From positions 478,456 to 542,455 of the forward strand of contig DYJI01000001.1 of the NCBI GenBank assembly GCA_020723185.1: a stretch of DNA of 64,000 nt. The letters run 5' to 3'. The notes beneath the pieces are model-generated. The model did not search any database. It was given only the letters and a program-made list of their open reading frames with translations, and had not been told where the DNA came from. Origin of the DNA: Sideroxydans lithotrophicus (GTDB lineage Bacteria; Pseudomonadota; Gammaproteobacteria; Burkholderiales; Gallionellaceae). Both the position numbers and the translations under genes were made by a program. Positions 17,006 through 25,631 of this stretch are shown piece after piece; the first letter of the stretch is position 1; every line of letters begins with the position of its first letter.

Positions 17006-19462
17006 ATGAGTCACGGTGACAATGTTTCGGCTGGCTGCTTCCATTGCGGTTTGCCGATTCCGGCCGATGCCGAATTCTCAACAGTACTGGAAGGCAAGCA
17101 CAGGGATTTTTGCTGCTTTGGTTGCCAGTCGGTATGTGCTGCCATCTACGAGGCGGGATTGCAGGGTTATTACCAGCGCACGCCGGAAGGTGTGCTGCTC
17201 GCTCCGCCGCCGGAGCCTCCCAAAGACATCGATATCTACGACTTCGATGAAGTCCAGCAGGAATTCACCACCTGTGCCGGGGACGAGCGTGCCATCCATC
17301 TGCTGGTCGAAGGCATCCACTGTGCAGCCTGCGTCTGGTTGATCGAGAGAGGTCTGAAGAAGGTGCCCGGTGTACGTTCGGCCGAGGTCAATCTGGCGAG
17401 CAAACGCCTGCATGTGAAGTGGGATAACAGCCGGACGAAGCTGTCAGACCTGATCAAGGCCTTGGTGCGTATCGGCTACTCGGCAGTGCCCTATGATCCG
17501 GAAAGCGCTGAAGGTGCCATAAAAAGAACCAATCGCGCCATGCTGTTCAGGCTGTTCTTCGCAGGCTTTGCAGCGATGAACATGATGTGGATAGCCATTG
17601 CGCTCTATAGCGGCGCCAATCAGGATGAGTTCCGCGGCTTTTTCCACTGGATGGGCCTGGTATTGGCTACGCCGACGCTATTCTATTCGGGCTACCCCTT
17701 TTTCAAAGGAGCGGCGGGCGGACTTAGGGCGGGGCATCTGACCATGGACCTGCCTATCGTACTGGGCCTGTCGGTGACATACATCTATTCGCTGTATGTC
17801 ACGCTGACCAACAATCAGCACGGAGAAGTCTTCTTCGATACCGTCACCAACCTCACCTTTGTCATTCTGATCGGGCGATACCTTGAAGGGATGTTCAGGC
17901 ACCAGGCGCTGTCCGCAACGAAGCGACTGATGGAGTTGCAGCCTAGAGTGGCCATGGTCATAAAGGAGGAGGTGGAGAAGATGACGCCCATCCGCGCGGT
18001 GATGCCTGGCGACAAGGTGATGGTGAAGCCGGGCTACACCGTCCCCGTGGATGGTGTGGTGCTGGAGGGATGCAGTGCTGTGGATGAGGCGATGCTGAGC
18101 GGGGAGTCCGCGCCGGTTAACAAGCGCGCAGGTGATACGGTCTCTGCAGGAACCGTCAATACCACGGGAGCATTGCTGGTGGAAGTGCGCAGTCAACTAC
18201 AGGACACCACGCTGTCAAAGATCATCCGTCTGGTGGAGGAGGCGCAATCCTCCAAAGCCCCCATCCAGCGTCTGGCTGACACGATAGTGCCGTGGTTCGT
18301 GCTGGTGACGTTGTTGTGCGCATGCACGACCTTCTTCATCTGGAATTCACAAGACTTCGAATTGGCATTGATGGCGGCGACCTCTGTGCTCATCATCACC
18401 TGCCCGTGTGCGCTCGGCATGGCGACGCCGATGTCCATCGCCGTCGCTTCCGGTCTGGGGGCGAAACACGGCATTCTGGTCAAGAACGGACTGGTGCTCG
18501 AAACCCTGTCCAGGGTGACGCACTTCGTGTTTGACAAGACCGGCACGCTGACCGAAGGCAAGATGAGCGTGGCGCAATCAAAGATCGCGGCCGGGGTTGA
18601 TGCCGGGAGGATGATAGCCAAGGCTGCAGCGGCAGAACGCCTCAGTGAACACAGTACCGCGCGCGCAATCGTGAATTTTGCGGAGCATCATCAATATCCT
18701 TTCCGCTCACTCGAAGTGAGCGGATTCCATGCGACTGCGGGGCTCGGAATCGCAGCTACGATCGACGGGCAGGATATCCGGCTGGGCAGCGCCGGCTGGC
18801 TGGCTCAGTGCGGTGTGGCGCTGGATGAGGCATTGCATTCACAAGCCCATCAATGGGAGTCGCAGGCGATGAGTTGCGTGTATATGGCCTGCGCCGGGCG
18901 GCATGTGGCGGTATTCGGGCTGGCAGACCAGCTGCGCGCTGACGCGCAACAGATGGTGGATGCCTTGCGCGAGGCCGGTATCGGTATGACCTTGCTGAGC
19001 GGTGACCGGCGGCCGGTGGCCGAAGCTATCGCCCGGCAACTGGGCGGGATGGAGGTGATCGCCGAAGTGATGCCACAAGACAAGTATCAGGTCATCCAGC
19101 GCCTGCAGCAGAGAGGGGAGGTCGTGGCGATGGTGGGTGACGGCGTGAACGACGCGCCTGCCTTGATCCGCTCGAACGTGGGCATCGCGCTGGGTTCGGG
19201 AACCGATGTGTCGATCGACAGCGCGGACATCGTGTTGATGCACAGTGAATTGGGCAAGGTGCTGCAGGCGACCCAGCTGTCGCGCCGCACCCTGCTCACA
19301 ATCAAGCAGAATATCGGCTTGTCGTTCGTATATAACCTTATCATGGTGCCCTTGGCCATGATGGCCAAGGTCAGTCCACTGGTGGCGGCGATCACCATGC
19401 CTATCAGCTCGCTGATCGTGATCGGCAATGCAGCGCGTATACGCACTATGTTCAGGAAGTGA
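17006..19462 (+). CDS. ccoI: Copper-translocating P1B-type ATPase CcoI
   Basis: CcoI exports copper across the inner membrane for assembly of the CuB centre. The protein of about 818 residues has an N-terminal cysteine pair (CFHCGLP), an HMA metal-binding domain with GIHCAACVWLIERG near residue 105, a CPCALGMATP transport motif in the membrane near residue 466, the phosphorylation site DKTGTLTEG near residue 510 and MVGDGVNDAPALIRS near 709. The HMA motif is CxxC. The ATG at 17006 (MSHGDNVSAG) is preferred; the frame extends 30 bases upstream only through a non-ATG codon overlapping ccoH. ccoS follows after 7 bases. Confidence 0.95.
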   Translation: MSHGDNVSAGCFHCGLPIPADAEFSTVLEGKHRDFCCFGCQSVCAAIYEAGLQGYYQRTPEGVLLAPPPEPPKDIDIYDFDEVQQEFTTCAGDERAIHLLVEGIHCAACVWLIERGLKKVPGVRSAEVNLASKRLHVKWDNSRTKLSDLIKALVRIGYSAVPYDPESAEGAIKRTNRAMLFRLFFAGFAAMNMMWIAIALYSGANQDEFRGFFHWMGLVLATPTLFYSGYPFFKGAAGGLRAGHLTMDLPIVLGLSVTYIYSLYVTLTNNQHGEVFFDTVTNLTFVILIGRYLEGMFRHQALSATKRLMELQPRVAMVIKEEVEKMTPIRAVMPGDKVMVKPGYTVPVDGVVLEGCSAVDEAMLSGESAPVNKRAGDTVSAGTVNTTGALLVEVRSQLQDTTLSKIIRLVEEAQSSKAPIQRLADTIVPWFVLVTLLCACTTFFIWNSQDFELALMAATSVLIITCPCALGMATPMSIAVASGLGAKHGILVKNGLVLETLSRVTHFVFDKTGTLTEGKMSVAQSKIAAGVDAGRMIAKAAAAERLSEHSTARAIVNFAEHHQYPFRSLEVSGFHATAGLGIAATIDGQDIRLGSAGWLAQCGVALDEALHSQAHQWESQAMSCVYMACAGRHVAVFGLADQLRADAQQMVDALREAGIGMTLLSGDRRPVAEAIARQLGGMEVIAEVMPQDKYQVIQRLQQRGEVVAMVGDGVNDAPALIRSNVGIALGSGTDVSIDSADIVLMHSELGKVLQATQLSRRTLLTIKQNIGLSFVYNLIMVPLAMMAKVSPLVAAITMPISSLIVIGNAARIRTMFRK

Positions 19463-19469
19463 GACAGAG

Positions 19470-19661
19470 ATGGAAGTTATCTACAGTTTGATACCGGGCA
19501 TGATGTTCTTCGGCGTCCTCTTTGTGATCGTATTGATCATTGCAGTGAAAAAAGGGCAATACGAGGATATGGAAGGCGGCGGACAGCGCATCCTGATGGA
19601 TGACGACGAAGACATGATGCCGCATCCGAGCAAGAAGCCGGATGCGGAAGAGAAGCCTTAG
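19470..19661 (+). CDS. ccoS: cbb3-type oxidase assembly protein CcoS
   Basis: CcoS is a small single-helix protein needed for heme b/CuB cofactor insertion. The 63-residue product starts MEVIYSLIPGMMFFGV, has one membrane helix followed by KKGQYEDMEGGGQRILMDDDE, a recognisable CcoS signature with an acidic tail. It lies 7 bases after ccoI and its 3' end overlaps a convergent minus-strand gene by 4 bases. The ATG at 19470 is chosen because upstream in-frame codons fall inside ccoI. Confidence 0.9.
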   Translation: MEVIYSLIPGMMFFGVLFVIVLIIAVKKGQYEDMEGGGQRILMDDDEDMMPHPSKKPDAEEKP

Positions 19662-20332
19662 TTGCTGCTCGCTGTTTGAGCCAGGAGTGGTTTGACCAGC
19701 TTGTCGAACGCCGCGGGCGGAACGTACTGCAAGACGGGCTTCTCGCCCTCGCCCATGCTGATATCCAGGCCGTGTTGGGGATAAAGCCAGTGGGTGGTGG
19801 CGTGTTTCTCCTCCTTGATGACCTGCGCGGGCTGGCCGAAGCGCTTGAGGAACAGTGCTTCATCGACCCTCACCCCAGGCATATACGTCAGGCTGCCGAT
19901 GGCGGCCTTGCGCAGCACGGCGATGTCATCCGGCGTCAGGGTGATCTTCTTGCCGCTTCCTGTCCCGGCCATACGCAGGCCGCGCTCATACATCATCTTC
20001 AACTCTGTTTCCGGGATGTCGGCAGTCAGCACCACACGGGAGCGCAAACCGGCCAGATTGATCTGCTCGAAGAACAGTTCGGCGGACAATACGCCTGCCG
20101 GTGACTTGAACAGGCTGGGTTCTCCTTCCTCCTTGAAGCGCATCTCGGCATCCCCAAGCTTCGATTGTCCCAGAGTGAGGCCGAATATCTTGACGGTATC
20201 CGGGGCGGGGTGTTCGATATGCCAGGGCAGATCCTCTTTATCGGGACGATCACCAGGGATCAGGAAGGAGGAGAGGATGATGACGACGGAAAAGATTCCG
20301 ACGCCCCAGTAGATCTTCTTTTCGGTGCTCAT
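19658..20332 (-). CDS. Hypothetical membrane-anchored protein
   Basis: I do not recognise this 224-residue protein. It has one N-terminal hydrophobic helix (IYWGVGIFSVVIILSSFLIPG), which would leave the rest in the periplasm. The soluble part begins IFGLTLGQSKLGDAEMRF, reminiscent of the FGLxLGxS/T motifs seen in proteins of unknown function, and contains no cysteine pair or obvious catalytic motif. It lies directly downstream of a second hypothetical membrane gene on the same strand (10 bases apart), so the two probably form an operon. It converges on ccoS with a 4-base overlap. A link with respiration is suggested only by its position. Confidence 0.6.
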   Translation of the reverse strand: MSTEKKIYWGVGIFSVVIILSSFLIPGDRPDKEDLPWHIEHPAPDTVKIFGLTLGQSKLGDAEMRFKEEGEPSLFKSPAGVLSAELFFEQINLAGLRSRVVLTADIPETELKMMYERGLRMAGTGSGKKITLTPDDIAVLRKAAIGSLTYMPGVRVDEALFLKRFGQPAQVIKEEKHATTHWLYPQHGLDISMGEGEKPVLQYVPPAAFDKLVKPLLAQTASSN

Positions 20333-20342
20333 ATGGCCGGTT

Positions 20343-20849
20343 TCAGGATTCGGCTGCCGAGGGCGCAGGACTGAAGCCGCGCGGCATCTTGCTGTGGCGT
20401 GCCTGGTACATCGAATCGTTGCCGAGCACGATCAGCACCAGCAGCGAGACCATGAATGGAAGCAGGCCGATGCCGCCCAGCAGGGCAATGGTGGCAATCT
20501 TGGACCAACCCATCAGCTTGGAGAGCATGAAGCCGCCTCCGATGACGGCGCAGGTGATGGTGAGCAGCCACATGAAGTGTTTGTTGCGTTTGTGCGCGAT
20601 CGCCCAGTGAGCCTTTACGAAGGTCGTTTCGTTGCCGGCTTTGATCTTGCCTGCCTTGATCAGGATATAGGCGGTGATGGCGAACGAGGTGAGGGGAACG
20701 ATCAGTACCATCACCGGGAAGGTGCTGAATACGCCGAAGGTGGAGGCGAATACCAAGATATGGTTGAACACCAGGTTGATCAGGAATATCTCGTGCGGCC
20801 ATTTGGCGCGGATGATCTCGTCGGGAGTAGCAGTATATTTTTCGCTCAT
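20343..20849 (-). CDS. Hypothetical four-helix membrane protein
   Basis: This 168-residue protein is not recognised. It shows a short cytoplasmic N-terminus (MSEKYTATPDEIIRAKWPHE), then four hydrophobic stretches: INLVFNHILVFASTF, PVMVLIVPLTSFAITAYIL, FMWLLTITCAVIGGGFML and IATIALLGGIGLLPFMVSLL. A conserved-looking cytoplasmic loop contains HWAIAHKRNKHF with clustered His/Arg/Lys. It stands upstream of the hypothetical gene at 19658 and downstream of fnr, all on the minus strand, with 63 bases separating it from fnr. Function is unknown; the loop histidines could bind a metal or heme, but that is speculation. Confidence 0.6.
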   Translation of the reverse strand: MSEKYTATPDEIIRAKWPHEIFLINLVFNHILVFASTFGVFSTFPVMVLIVPLTSFAITAYILIKAGKIKAGNETTFVKAHWAIAHKRNKHFMWLLTITCAVIGGGFMLSKLMGWSKIATIALLGGIGLLPFMVSLLVLIVLGNDSMYQARHSKMPRGFSPAPSAAES

Positions 20850-20912
20850 GGTGTGCCTCTGGATCGGATTGAAGTTACAGGGGGCGAAGCCGGGGAACCG
20901 CAGGAAGTATAG

Positions 20913-21644
20913 TCATTTTCCGACCATCTCGCGCAGTCTGGGCAGGGCCAGGATCTCAATTGCCCGTGCTTTGACCTGGATCAGCCCTTCATCCTGGAAA
21001 TGGGAGAAGGCGCGACTGACGGTCTCCAGTTTGAGTCCAAGATAGCTGCCTATCTCCAGTCGCGACATGCGCAACCGCAGCTGTGTGGCAGACATGCCGT
21101 GTATGGCATTGCGCTGCGACATGTTCAGCAGGAAGGCGGCCAAACGTTCTTCGGCTCGCATGGAGCCCAAGAGCAGCATGATGCCCTGATCGCGCACGAT
21201 CTCGCGGCTCATGATCTTGTGAAGATGACGTTGCAGGCTGGGTATCTCGCGACTCAACTCAGCAAGTTTGGCATAGGGGAGTTCGCAGACCTCGCTGTCT
21301 TCCATTGCCAGCGCTTCACAGGTATGGACATCGGTGCTGATCGCCTCCAGCCCGATGATCTCGCCGGGCATCAGGAAACCGGTGACTTGCTCACGGCCAT
21401 CCTCATGCAGCACACGCGTCTTGAACGAGCCACTGCGGATGGCATGCAAGGATTTGAAGCGGTCGCCGGAACGGTAAAGGTAATCGCCAGTGGTGTAGCT
21501 GCGTTTCTGGTTACTCAATTCTTCCAGGCGCGCCATCTCGTCCGGCGTCAGGTCGACGGGCAGACATAGTTCGCGCAGGTTGCAATTGGAGCAGGCGACC
21601 CGCAGACGAGCCATCTCGGTTTGGTTGATATCGTTCAAAGCCAC
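20913..21644 (-). CDS. fnr: FNR-type oxygen-sensing transcriptional regulator
   Basis: The 243-residue Crp/Fnr-family protein has the N-terminal cysteine cluster C18-x2-C21-x5-C27 (ACSNCNLRELC) and a fourth cysteine in DVHTCEALAME, the set that holds an oxygen-labile [4Fe-4S] cluster in FNR. It carries a cyclic-nucleotide-like beta-barrel and a C-terminal helix-turn-helix EIGSYLGLKLETVSRAFSHF with the E..SR pattern that reads TTGAT half-sites. It is divergent from hemN, and a consensus FNR box lies in the 95-base gap, so autoregulation is possible. It is the likely activator of ccoNOQP and hemN in this window. Confidence 0.95.
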   Translation of the reverse strand: MALNDINQTEMARLRVACSNCNLRELCLPVDLTPDEMARLEELSNQKRSYTTGDYLYRSGDRFKSLHAIRSGSFKTRVLHEDGREQVTGFLMPGEIIGLEAISTDVHTCEALAMEDSEVCELPYAKLAELSREIPSLQRHLHKIMSREIVRDQGIMLLLGSMRAEERLAAFLLNMSQRNAIHGMSATQLRLRMSRLEIGSYLGLKLETVSRAFSHFQDEGLIQVKARAIEILALPRLREMVGK

Positions 21645-21673
21645 GTTCAGTGAAGGGTTGATACGAGGCTATT

Positions 21674-21687
21674 TTGACATATATCAA
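21674..21687 (+). promoter_or_regulatory. FNR box between fnr and hemN
   Basis: TTGACATATATCAA matches TTGAT-N4-ATCAA with the same single T-to-C change as the site before ccoN. A TAGTTA -10-like element lies at 21711-21716, 33 bases downstream centre to centre, so class II activation of hemN is predicted. The site could also regulate divergent fnr, whose start codon is 30 bases away. Confidence 0.87.
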
Positions 21688-21739
21688 GTCAAACGGGCAG
21701 CAAACTGGCATAGTTACGCCCTTGCTAGAGGAGGAGAGG

Positions 21740-23134
21740 ATGAACGAGGCAGTAAATCAACTGGTTGTGGACTTGGAACTGATACGCAGGCTGGACAAGA
21801 ACGGGCCGCGCTACACTTCATATCCCACTGCAGACCGGTTCGTCGAGGCATTCAACGCCGAGAGTTATAGCCACTGGCTGGCAAAGCGCGAGATAGGCGG
21901 GGTAGGACGACCGCTTTCGCTATACATCCATATCCCGTTCTGCAACACCTTGTGTTTCTATTGCGCCTGCAACAAGGTCATCACCAAGGATCGAAGCAAA
22001 TCGGCAGAGTATGTGCGCTACCTGATCAAGGAGATGGCGATGCAGGCCGAGTTGCTGGGGCCGGGCCAGGTGGTCGAGCAGCTGCATTTTGGCGGCGGTA
22101 CCCCGACCTTCATGAGCGATGACGAGATCCGCGAGGTGATGGCCGCGATAGGCAAGTATTTCAAGCTGGTCGAGGATGGCGAATACTCCATCGAGATCGA
22201 TCCGCGCAAGGTCAGCGATGAGACCATCGCCCTGCTTGGCGCGACCGGTTTCAACCGTATCAGCATCGGCGTGCAGGATTTCGACGACGAAGTGCAAAAG
22301 GCGGTCAATCGTATCCAGAGCGAGGAAGAGACGTTGCGCATCATCAAAGCGGCGCGGTCCAACGGCTTCAAGTCGGTCAGCATCGACCTGATCTATGGCC
22401 TGCCGAAGCAGACGCTGGAGGGTTTCGGGCGCACTCTGGATCGGGTGATCGCGGCCGACCCCGACCGTCTGTCGATCTACAACTACGCGCACATGCCCAC
22501 CATCTTCAAGCCGCAGCGCCGTATCCATGAAGAGGATCTGCCAGCGCCGCAGGTGAAACTGGACATCCTGAGCATGGCGGTAAAAAAACTGACCGGGGCC
22601 GGCTATGTGTATATCGGTATGGACCATTTCGCCAAGCCGGAGGACGAGCTCGCCGTGGCGCAGCGCGAGGGGCGTCTGCACCGCAACTTCCAGGGCTACT
22701 CGACCCATTCCGACTGCGACCTCGTTGCCCTCGGTGTGAGCGCCATCGGCAAGATCGGCCCCACCTACAGCCAGAACTATCGGGAGCTGGAGCCGTATTA
22801 CGATGCGCTGGATCGGAATGTGTTGCCCATCATGCGAGGCCTGGAGTTGAATTCGGACGATCTGGTGCGGCGCGCTATCATCCAGGCGTTGATGTGCCAT
22901 TTCGAGATATCCAAGGAATCCTTCAATATCTCCTATCTGATCGACTTCGATACCTACTTCGCGGCCGAGATGAAAGAGCTGGAGGAATATGCGCGTGAAG
23001 GATTGCTCGAGCTGTCGCCGCAGTGGATCACCGTCACATCAAAGGGGCGCATGCTGATACGCAACATCTGCATGGTGTTCGACAAGTATCTGCGCACGCG
23101 TCAGGAACACGCACGTTACTCTAAGGTAATATAA
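21740..23134 (+). CDS. hemN: Oxygen-independent coproporphyrinogen III oxidase
   Basis: HemN is a radical SAM enzyme that decarboxylates coproporphyrinogen III to protoporphyrinogen IX without oxygen. The 464-residue protein begins MNEAVNQLVVDLELIRRLD with the RYTSYPTADRF segment, then HIPFCNTLCFYCACNKVI (CxxxCxxC) near residue 68 and the ISIGVQDFDDEVQKAVNR motif, all HemN-specific. The ATG follows AGGAGGAGAGG; a longer frame starting with TTG at 21674 would begin inside the FNR box and is rejected. Expression is predicted to rise at low oxygen. Confidence 0.96.
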   Translation: MNEAVNQLVVDLELIRRLDKNGPRYTSYPTADRFVEAFNAESYSHWLAKREIGGVGRPLSLYIHIPFCNTLCFYCACNKVITKDRSKSAEYVRYLIKEMAMQAELLGPGQVVEQLHFGGGTPTFMSDDEIREVMAAIGKYFKLVEDGEYSIEIDPRKVSDETIALLGATGFNRISIGVQDFDDEVQKAVNRIQSEEETLRIIKAARSNGFKSVSIDLIYGLPKQTLEGFGRTLDRVIAADPDRLSIYNYAHMPTIFKPQRRIHEEDLPAPQVKLDILSMAVKKLTGAGYVYIGMDHFAKPEDELAVAQREGRLHRNFQGYSTHSDCDLVALGVSAIGKIGPTYSQNYRELEPYYDALDRNVLPIMRGLELNSDDLVRRAIIQALMCHFEISKESFNISYLIDFDTYFAAEMKELEEYAREGLLELSPQWITVTSKGRMLIRNICMVFDKYLRTRQEHARYSKVI

Positions 23135-23213
23135 GTCCGGAATGCTGCCAGTGCTCCGCTATCGCGCGGGCGCTGGCGGCTTTATGGAGGAGGCCCCGCA
23201 ATCAGGGGATGAC

Positions 23214-24473
23214 ATGACAATAAAAGTAGATGATTTTCGCCTGAAGCTCGGCCAGCACGAGCTGGTACCCATCATGATCGGCGGCATGGGAGTCGATATC
23301 TCCACGGCCGACCTGGCACTGGAAGCCGCCCGTCTGGGCGGCGTCGGACATATCTCCGATGCGATGCTGCCGACCGTCTCCGATCGCCGTTACGACACCG
23401 GTTTCGTCAAAGAGAAGCTGCAACAGTACAAGTACAACATCGAGAGTTCGGACAAGACCTCGATCAAGTTCGATCTCGGTCACATCGCTGAATCCACCCG
23501 TCTGCACGTCAGCAAGACCATGGAACGCAAGCGCGGCAGCGGCATGGTGTTCATCAACATCATGGAAAAGCTGACCATGAACGCCCCCCGCGATACGCTG
23601 CGGGTGCGATTGCATGAGGCCCTCTCTGCGGGCATCGATGGCATCACCCTGGCAGCCGGCCTGCATCTTGGTTCGTTCACCCTGATGGAGGATCATCCGC
23701 GCTTCCGTGATGCGAAGCTGGGCATCATCGTGTCTTCGGTCCGCGCGCTGCAACTGTTCCTGCGCAAGAACACCAAGACCAATCGGCTGCCTGACTTCAT
23801 CGTCGTGGAAGGGCCGCTGGCAGGCGGTCACCTGGGGTTCGGCATGGACTGGGCGCAATATGATCTGCGCACCATCACCAACGAGATACACGCCTTCCTG
23901 AAAGCCGAGAACCTGGGGATCCCGGTGATCCCGGCGGGCGGCATCTTCACCGGTAGCGATGCGGCAGGCTATCTGCAGGAAGGGGCGGGGGCGGTACAGG
24001 TGGCGACGCGCTTCACGGTTGCCAAAGAGTGCGGGCTGCCGCCGGAAGTACAGCAGGAATACTTCAAGGCCAGCGAAGACGATATCGAGGTGAACGGCAC
24101 TTCCCCCACCGGTTATCCCATGCGCATGTTGAAGAACAGTCCATCCACCGGCTCCGGCATCCGTCCCGGTTGTGAGTCATACGGCTATCTGCTGGATGCC
24201 AACGGGCGCTGTGACTATATCGATGCGTATAACCGCGAGATTGCGGCACATCCCGGCGAAAAGAAGATCGCGGTATACGACAAGACCTGCCTGTGCACCC
24301 ACATGCGCAACTTCAAGTGCTGGACCTGCGGGCAGACGACCAGCCGCCTGAAAGACACCACCAACAAGTTGGCGGACGGCAGCTATCAGCTACTCAGTGC
24401 CGAGCATGTGTTCAAGGATTACCAGTTCAGCACCGGCAACAAGATCGCCTTGCCGGAATCAAGCGCGAACTAA
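23214..24473 (+). CDS. Nitronate monooxygenase-like FMN-dependent oxidoreductase with C-terminal cysteine cluster
   Basis: This protein of about 419 residues belongs to the nitropropane dioxygenase/YrpB flavoprotein family: PIMIGGMGVDISTADLALEA near the N-terminus, GGVGHISDAML, VEGPLAGGHLGFGMDW, IPVIPAGGIFTGSDAAGYL and GAGAVQVATRF are typical FMN-binding TIM-barrel segments. An unusual C-terminal extension carries CLCTHMRNFKCWTCGQTT, a CxC-x7-CxxC pattern that could bind zinc or an iron-sulfur cluster. The start at 23214 follows AGGGGA; an alternative ATG lies at 23184. It stands 79 bases after hemN and may be co-transcribed. The substrate is unknown. The stop codon interlocks with that of moeB (CTAA). 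Confidence 0.8.
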   Translation: MTIKVDDFRLKLGQHELVPIMIGGMGVDISTADLALEAARLGGVGHISDAMLPTVSDRRYDTGFVKEKLQQYKYNIESSDKTSIKFDLGHIAESTRLHVSKTMERKRGSGMVFINIMEKLTMNAPRDTLRVRLHEALSAGIDGITLAAGLHLGSFTLMEDHPRFRDAKLGIIVSSVRALQLFLRKNTKTNRLPDFIVVEGPLAGGHLGFGMDWAQYDLRTITNEIHAFLKAENLGIPVIPAGGIFTGSDAAGYLQEGAGAVQVATRFTVAKECGLPPEVQQEYFKASEDDIEVNGTSPTGYPMRMLKNSPSTGSGIRPGCESYGYLLDANGRCDYIDAYNREIAAHPGEKKIAVYDKTCLCTHMRNFKCWTCGQTTSRLKDTTNKLADGSYQLLSAEHVFKDYQFSTGNKIALPESSAN

Positions 24474-25216
24474 CCTGAGCAGACGCTGCATTGCGGGTCG
24501 CGCGCCAGTTTCATGACGCGCGGCTGCATGGTCAGCGCATCCAGCGTCAGCACTCTGCCATGCAGTGTCGTCCCGATCCCCGCCAGCAACTTCAACGCTT
24601 CGGCCGCCTGCATGCTGCCCACGATGCCGACCAGCGGCGCGAACACCCCCATCACCGCGCAACGAGTCTCTTCCGCCTCGCTGTCTTCTGGAAAAAGACA
24701 GTTGTAGCAGGGGCTGTCCGGCTTGCGAAAATCGAACACGCCCACTTGGCCATCGAAGCGCGTGGCGGCCCCTGACACCAGCGGCTTCTTCGCCACAGCA
24801 CAGACGCGGTTCAGGGCATAGCGCGTGGGGAAATTGTCACTGCAATCGAGCACGACGTCCGCTTCCGCCACCAACGCGGCCAGGCGCGGCTCGTCAGCCC
24901 GTTCCTGCACGACCATTACGCAGACCTCCGGATTGATCGCATTCAACGTTTGCCGGGCGGATTCGACTTTGGCTGTGCCGACACTCGCGGTTCGATGCGC
25001 CAGCTGGCGTTGCAGGTTGGTGAGGTCGACCTGGTCATCGTCGCACAGCGTAATGGTGCCTACGCCGGAAGCGGCAAGGAACATGGCGGCAGGAGAGCCC
25101 AAGCCGCCCGCGCCGAGGACCAGCGCGCGGGCATCTAGGAACGACCGCTGGCCTTCGATGCCGATCTCGGGCAACAGGATGTGGCGGCTGTACCGCAGCA
25201 GCTGGCTATCGTCCAT
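24470..25216 (-). CDS. moeB: Molybdopterin-synthase adenylyltransferase / ThiF-like E1 enzyme
   Basis: The 248-residue HesA/MoeB/ThiF-family enzyme adenylates the C-terminal Gly-Gly of ubiquitin-like sulfur carriers (MoaD or ThiS). It shows RYSRHILLPEIGIEGQ, the nucleotide-binding VLGAGGLGSPAAMFLA, DLTNLQRQLAH, and two CxxC pairs (SPCYNCLFP and PQCSVCSG) that bind zinc. It is the only visible E1-like partner for ThiS at 10771, so it may act in both molybdopterin and thiamine synthesis. It follows the gene at 25224 by 7 bases on the minus strand and converges with the flavoprotein gene. Confidence 0.93.
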   Translation of the reverse strand: MDDSQLLRYSRHILLPEIGIEGQRSFLDARALVLGAGGLGSPAAMFLAASGVGTITLCDDDQVDLTNLQRQLAHRTASVGTAKVESARQTLNAINPEVCVMVVQERADEPRLAALVAEADVVLDCSDNFPTRYALNRVCAVAKKPLVSGAATRFDGQVGVFDFRKPDSPCYNCLFPEDSEAEETRCAVMGVFAPLVGIVGSMQAAEALKLLAGIGTTLHGRVLTLDALTMQPRVMKLARDPQCSVCSG

Positions 25217-25223
25217 CCCCGTG

Positions 25224-25631
25224 TCACTTCGCTGCGCCGGATTCGGGCGGGATGTCGACGTGATCGCCGTGGGGGTGCTGTTCGTAGGCTTTGATGAAGA
25301 CTTCCTGGGAATTGTTCTTGGTGCGGGGTTCGGGCGTCTTCAGGTTATGGTACTGGACGTCCTCGCAATAGTGTATGAGGGTATGTCTGATGCGGTCCAG
25401 CAGGCTGATATCGAACACGAAGCCTTCTTTCTGCAGCGCCTTTTGCAGACCTTCCAGCGAATAATGCGCAACGCTGTAGCGTATGCGCAGGGACCTGTCG
25501 ATAGGACCGCGCTCCACCTCGAAATTCTTCAAGCCCTCCAGCAGCAGATAGGCCTGTTCGACCTGATCGGCAGGCTCATCCGAGAAAACCAGAATGCGTT
25601 CCTTGTGCAGCTCAAACGGATTCATGATCAT
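25224..25631 (-). CDS. Conserved-looking hypothetical protein between ctpA and moeB
   Basis: I do not recognise this 135-residue cytoplasmic protein. It starts MIMNPFELHKERILVFSDEP, then LRIRYSVAHYSLEGLQKALQ and an alternating beta-alpha pattern reminiscent of small ferredoxin-like or HMA-like folds, but it has no metal-binding CxxC. The C-terminal third is polar and His-rich (QHPHGDHVD). ATG at 25631 overlaps the ctpA stop by 4 bases (ATGA); a second ATG at 25625 has a better-spaced purine run. It lies in the minus-strand gpmI-envC-ctpA-moeB cluster, so co-expression is likely. Confidence 0.7.
   Translation of the reverse strand: MIMNPFELHKERILVFSDEPADQVEQAYLLLEGLKNFEVERGPIDRSLRIRYSVAHYSLEGLQKALQKEGFVFDISLLDRIRHTLIHYCEDVQYHNLKTPEPRTKNNSQEVFIKAYEQHPHGDHVDIPPESGAAK

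Noticed and set aside
21674..21739. TTG start extending hemN upstream
   Set aside because: The extension begins within the FNR box and would lie upstream of the predicted transcription start; ATG at 21740 has a strong ribosome-binding site and matches HemN N-termini.
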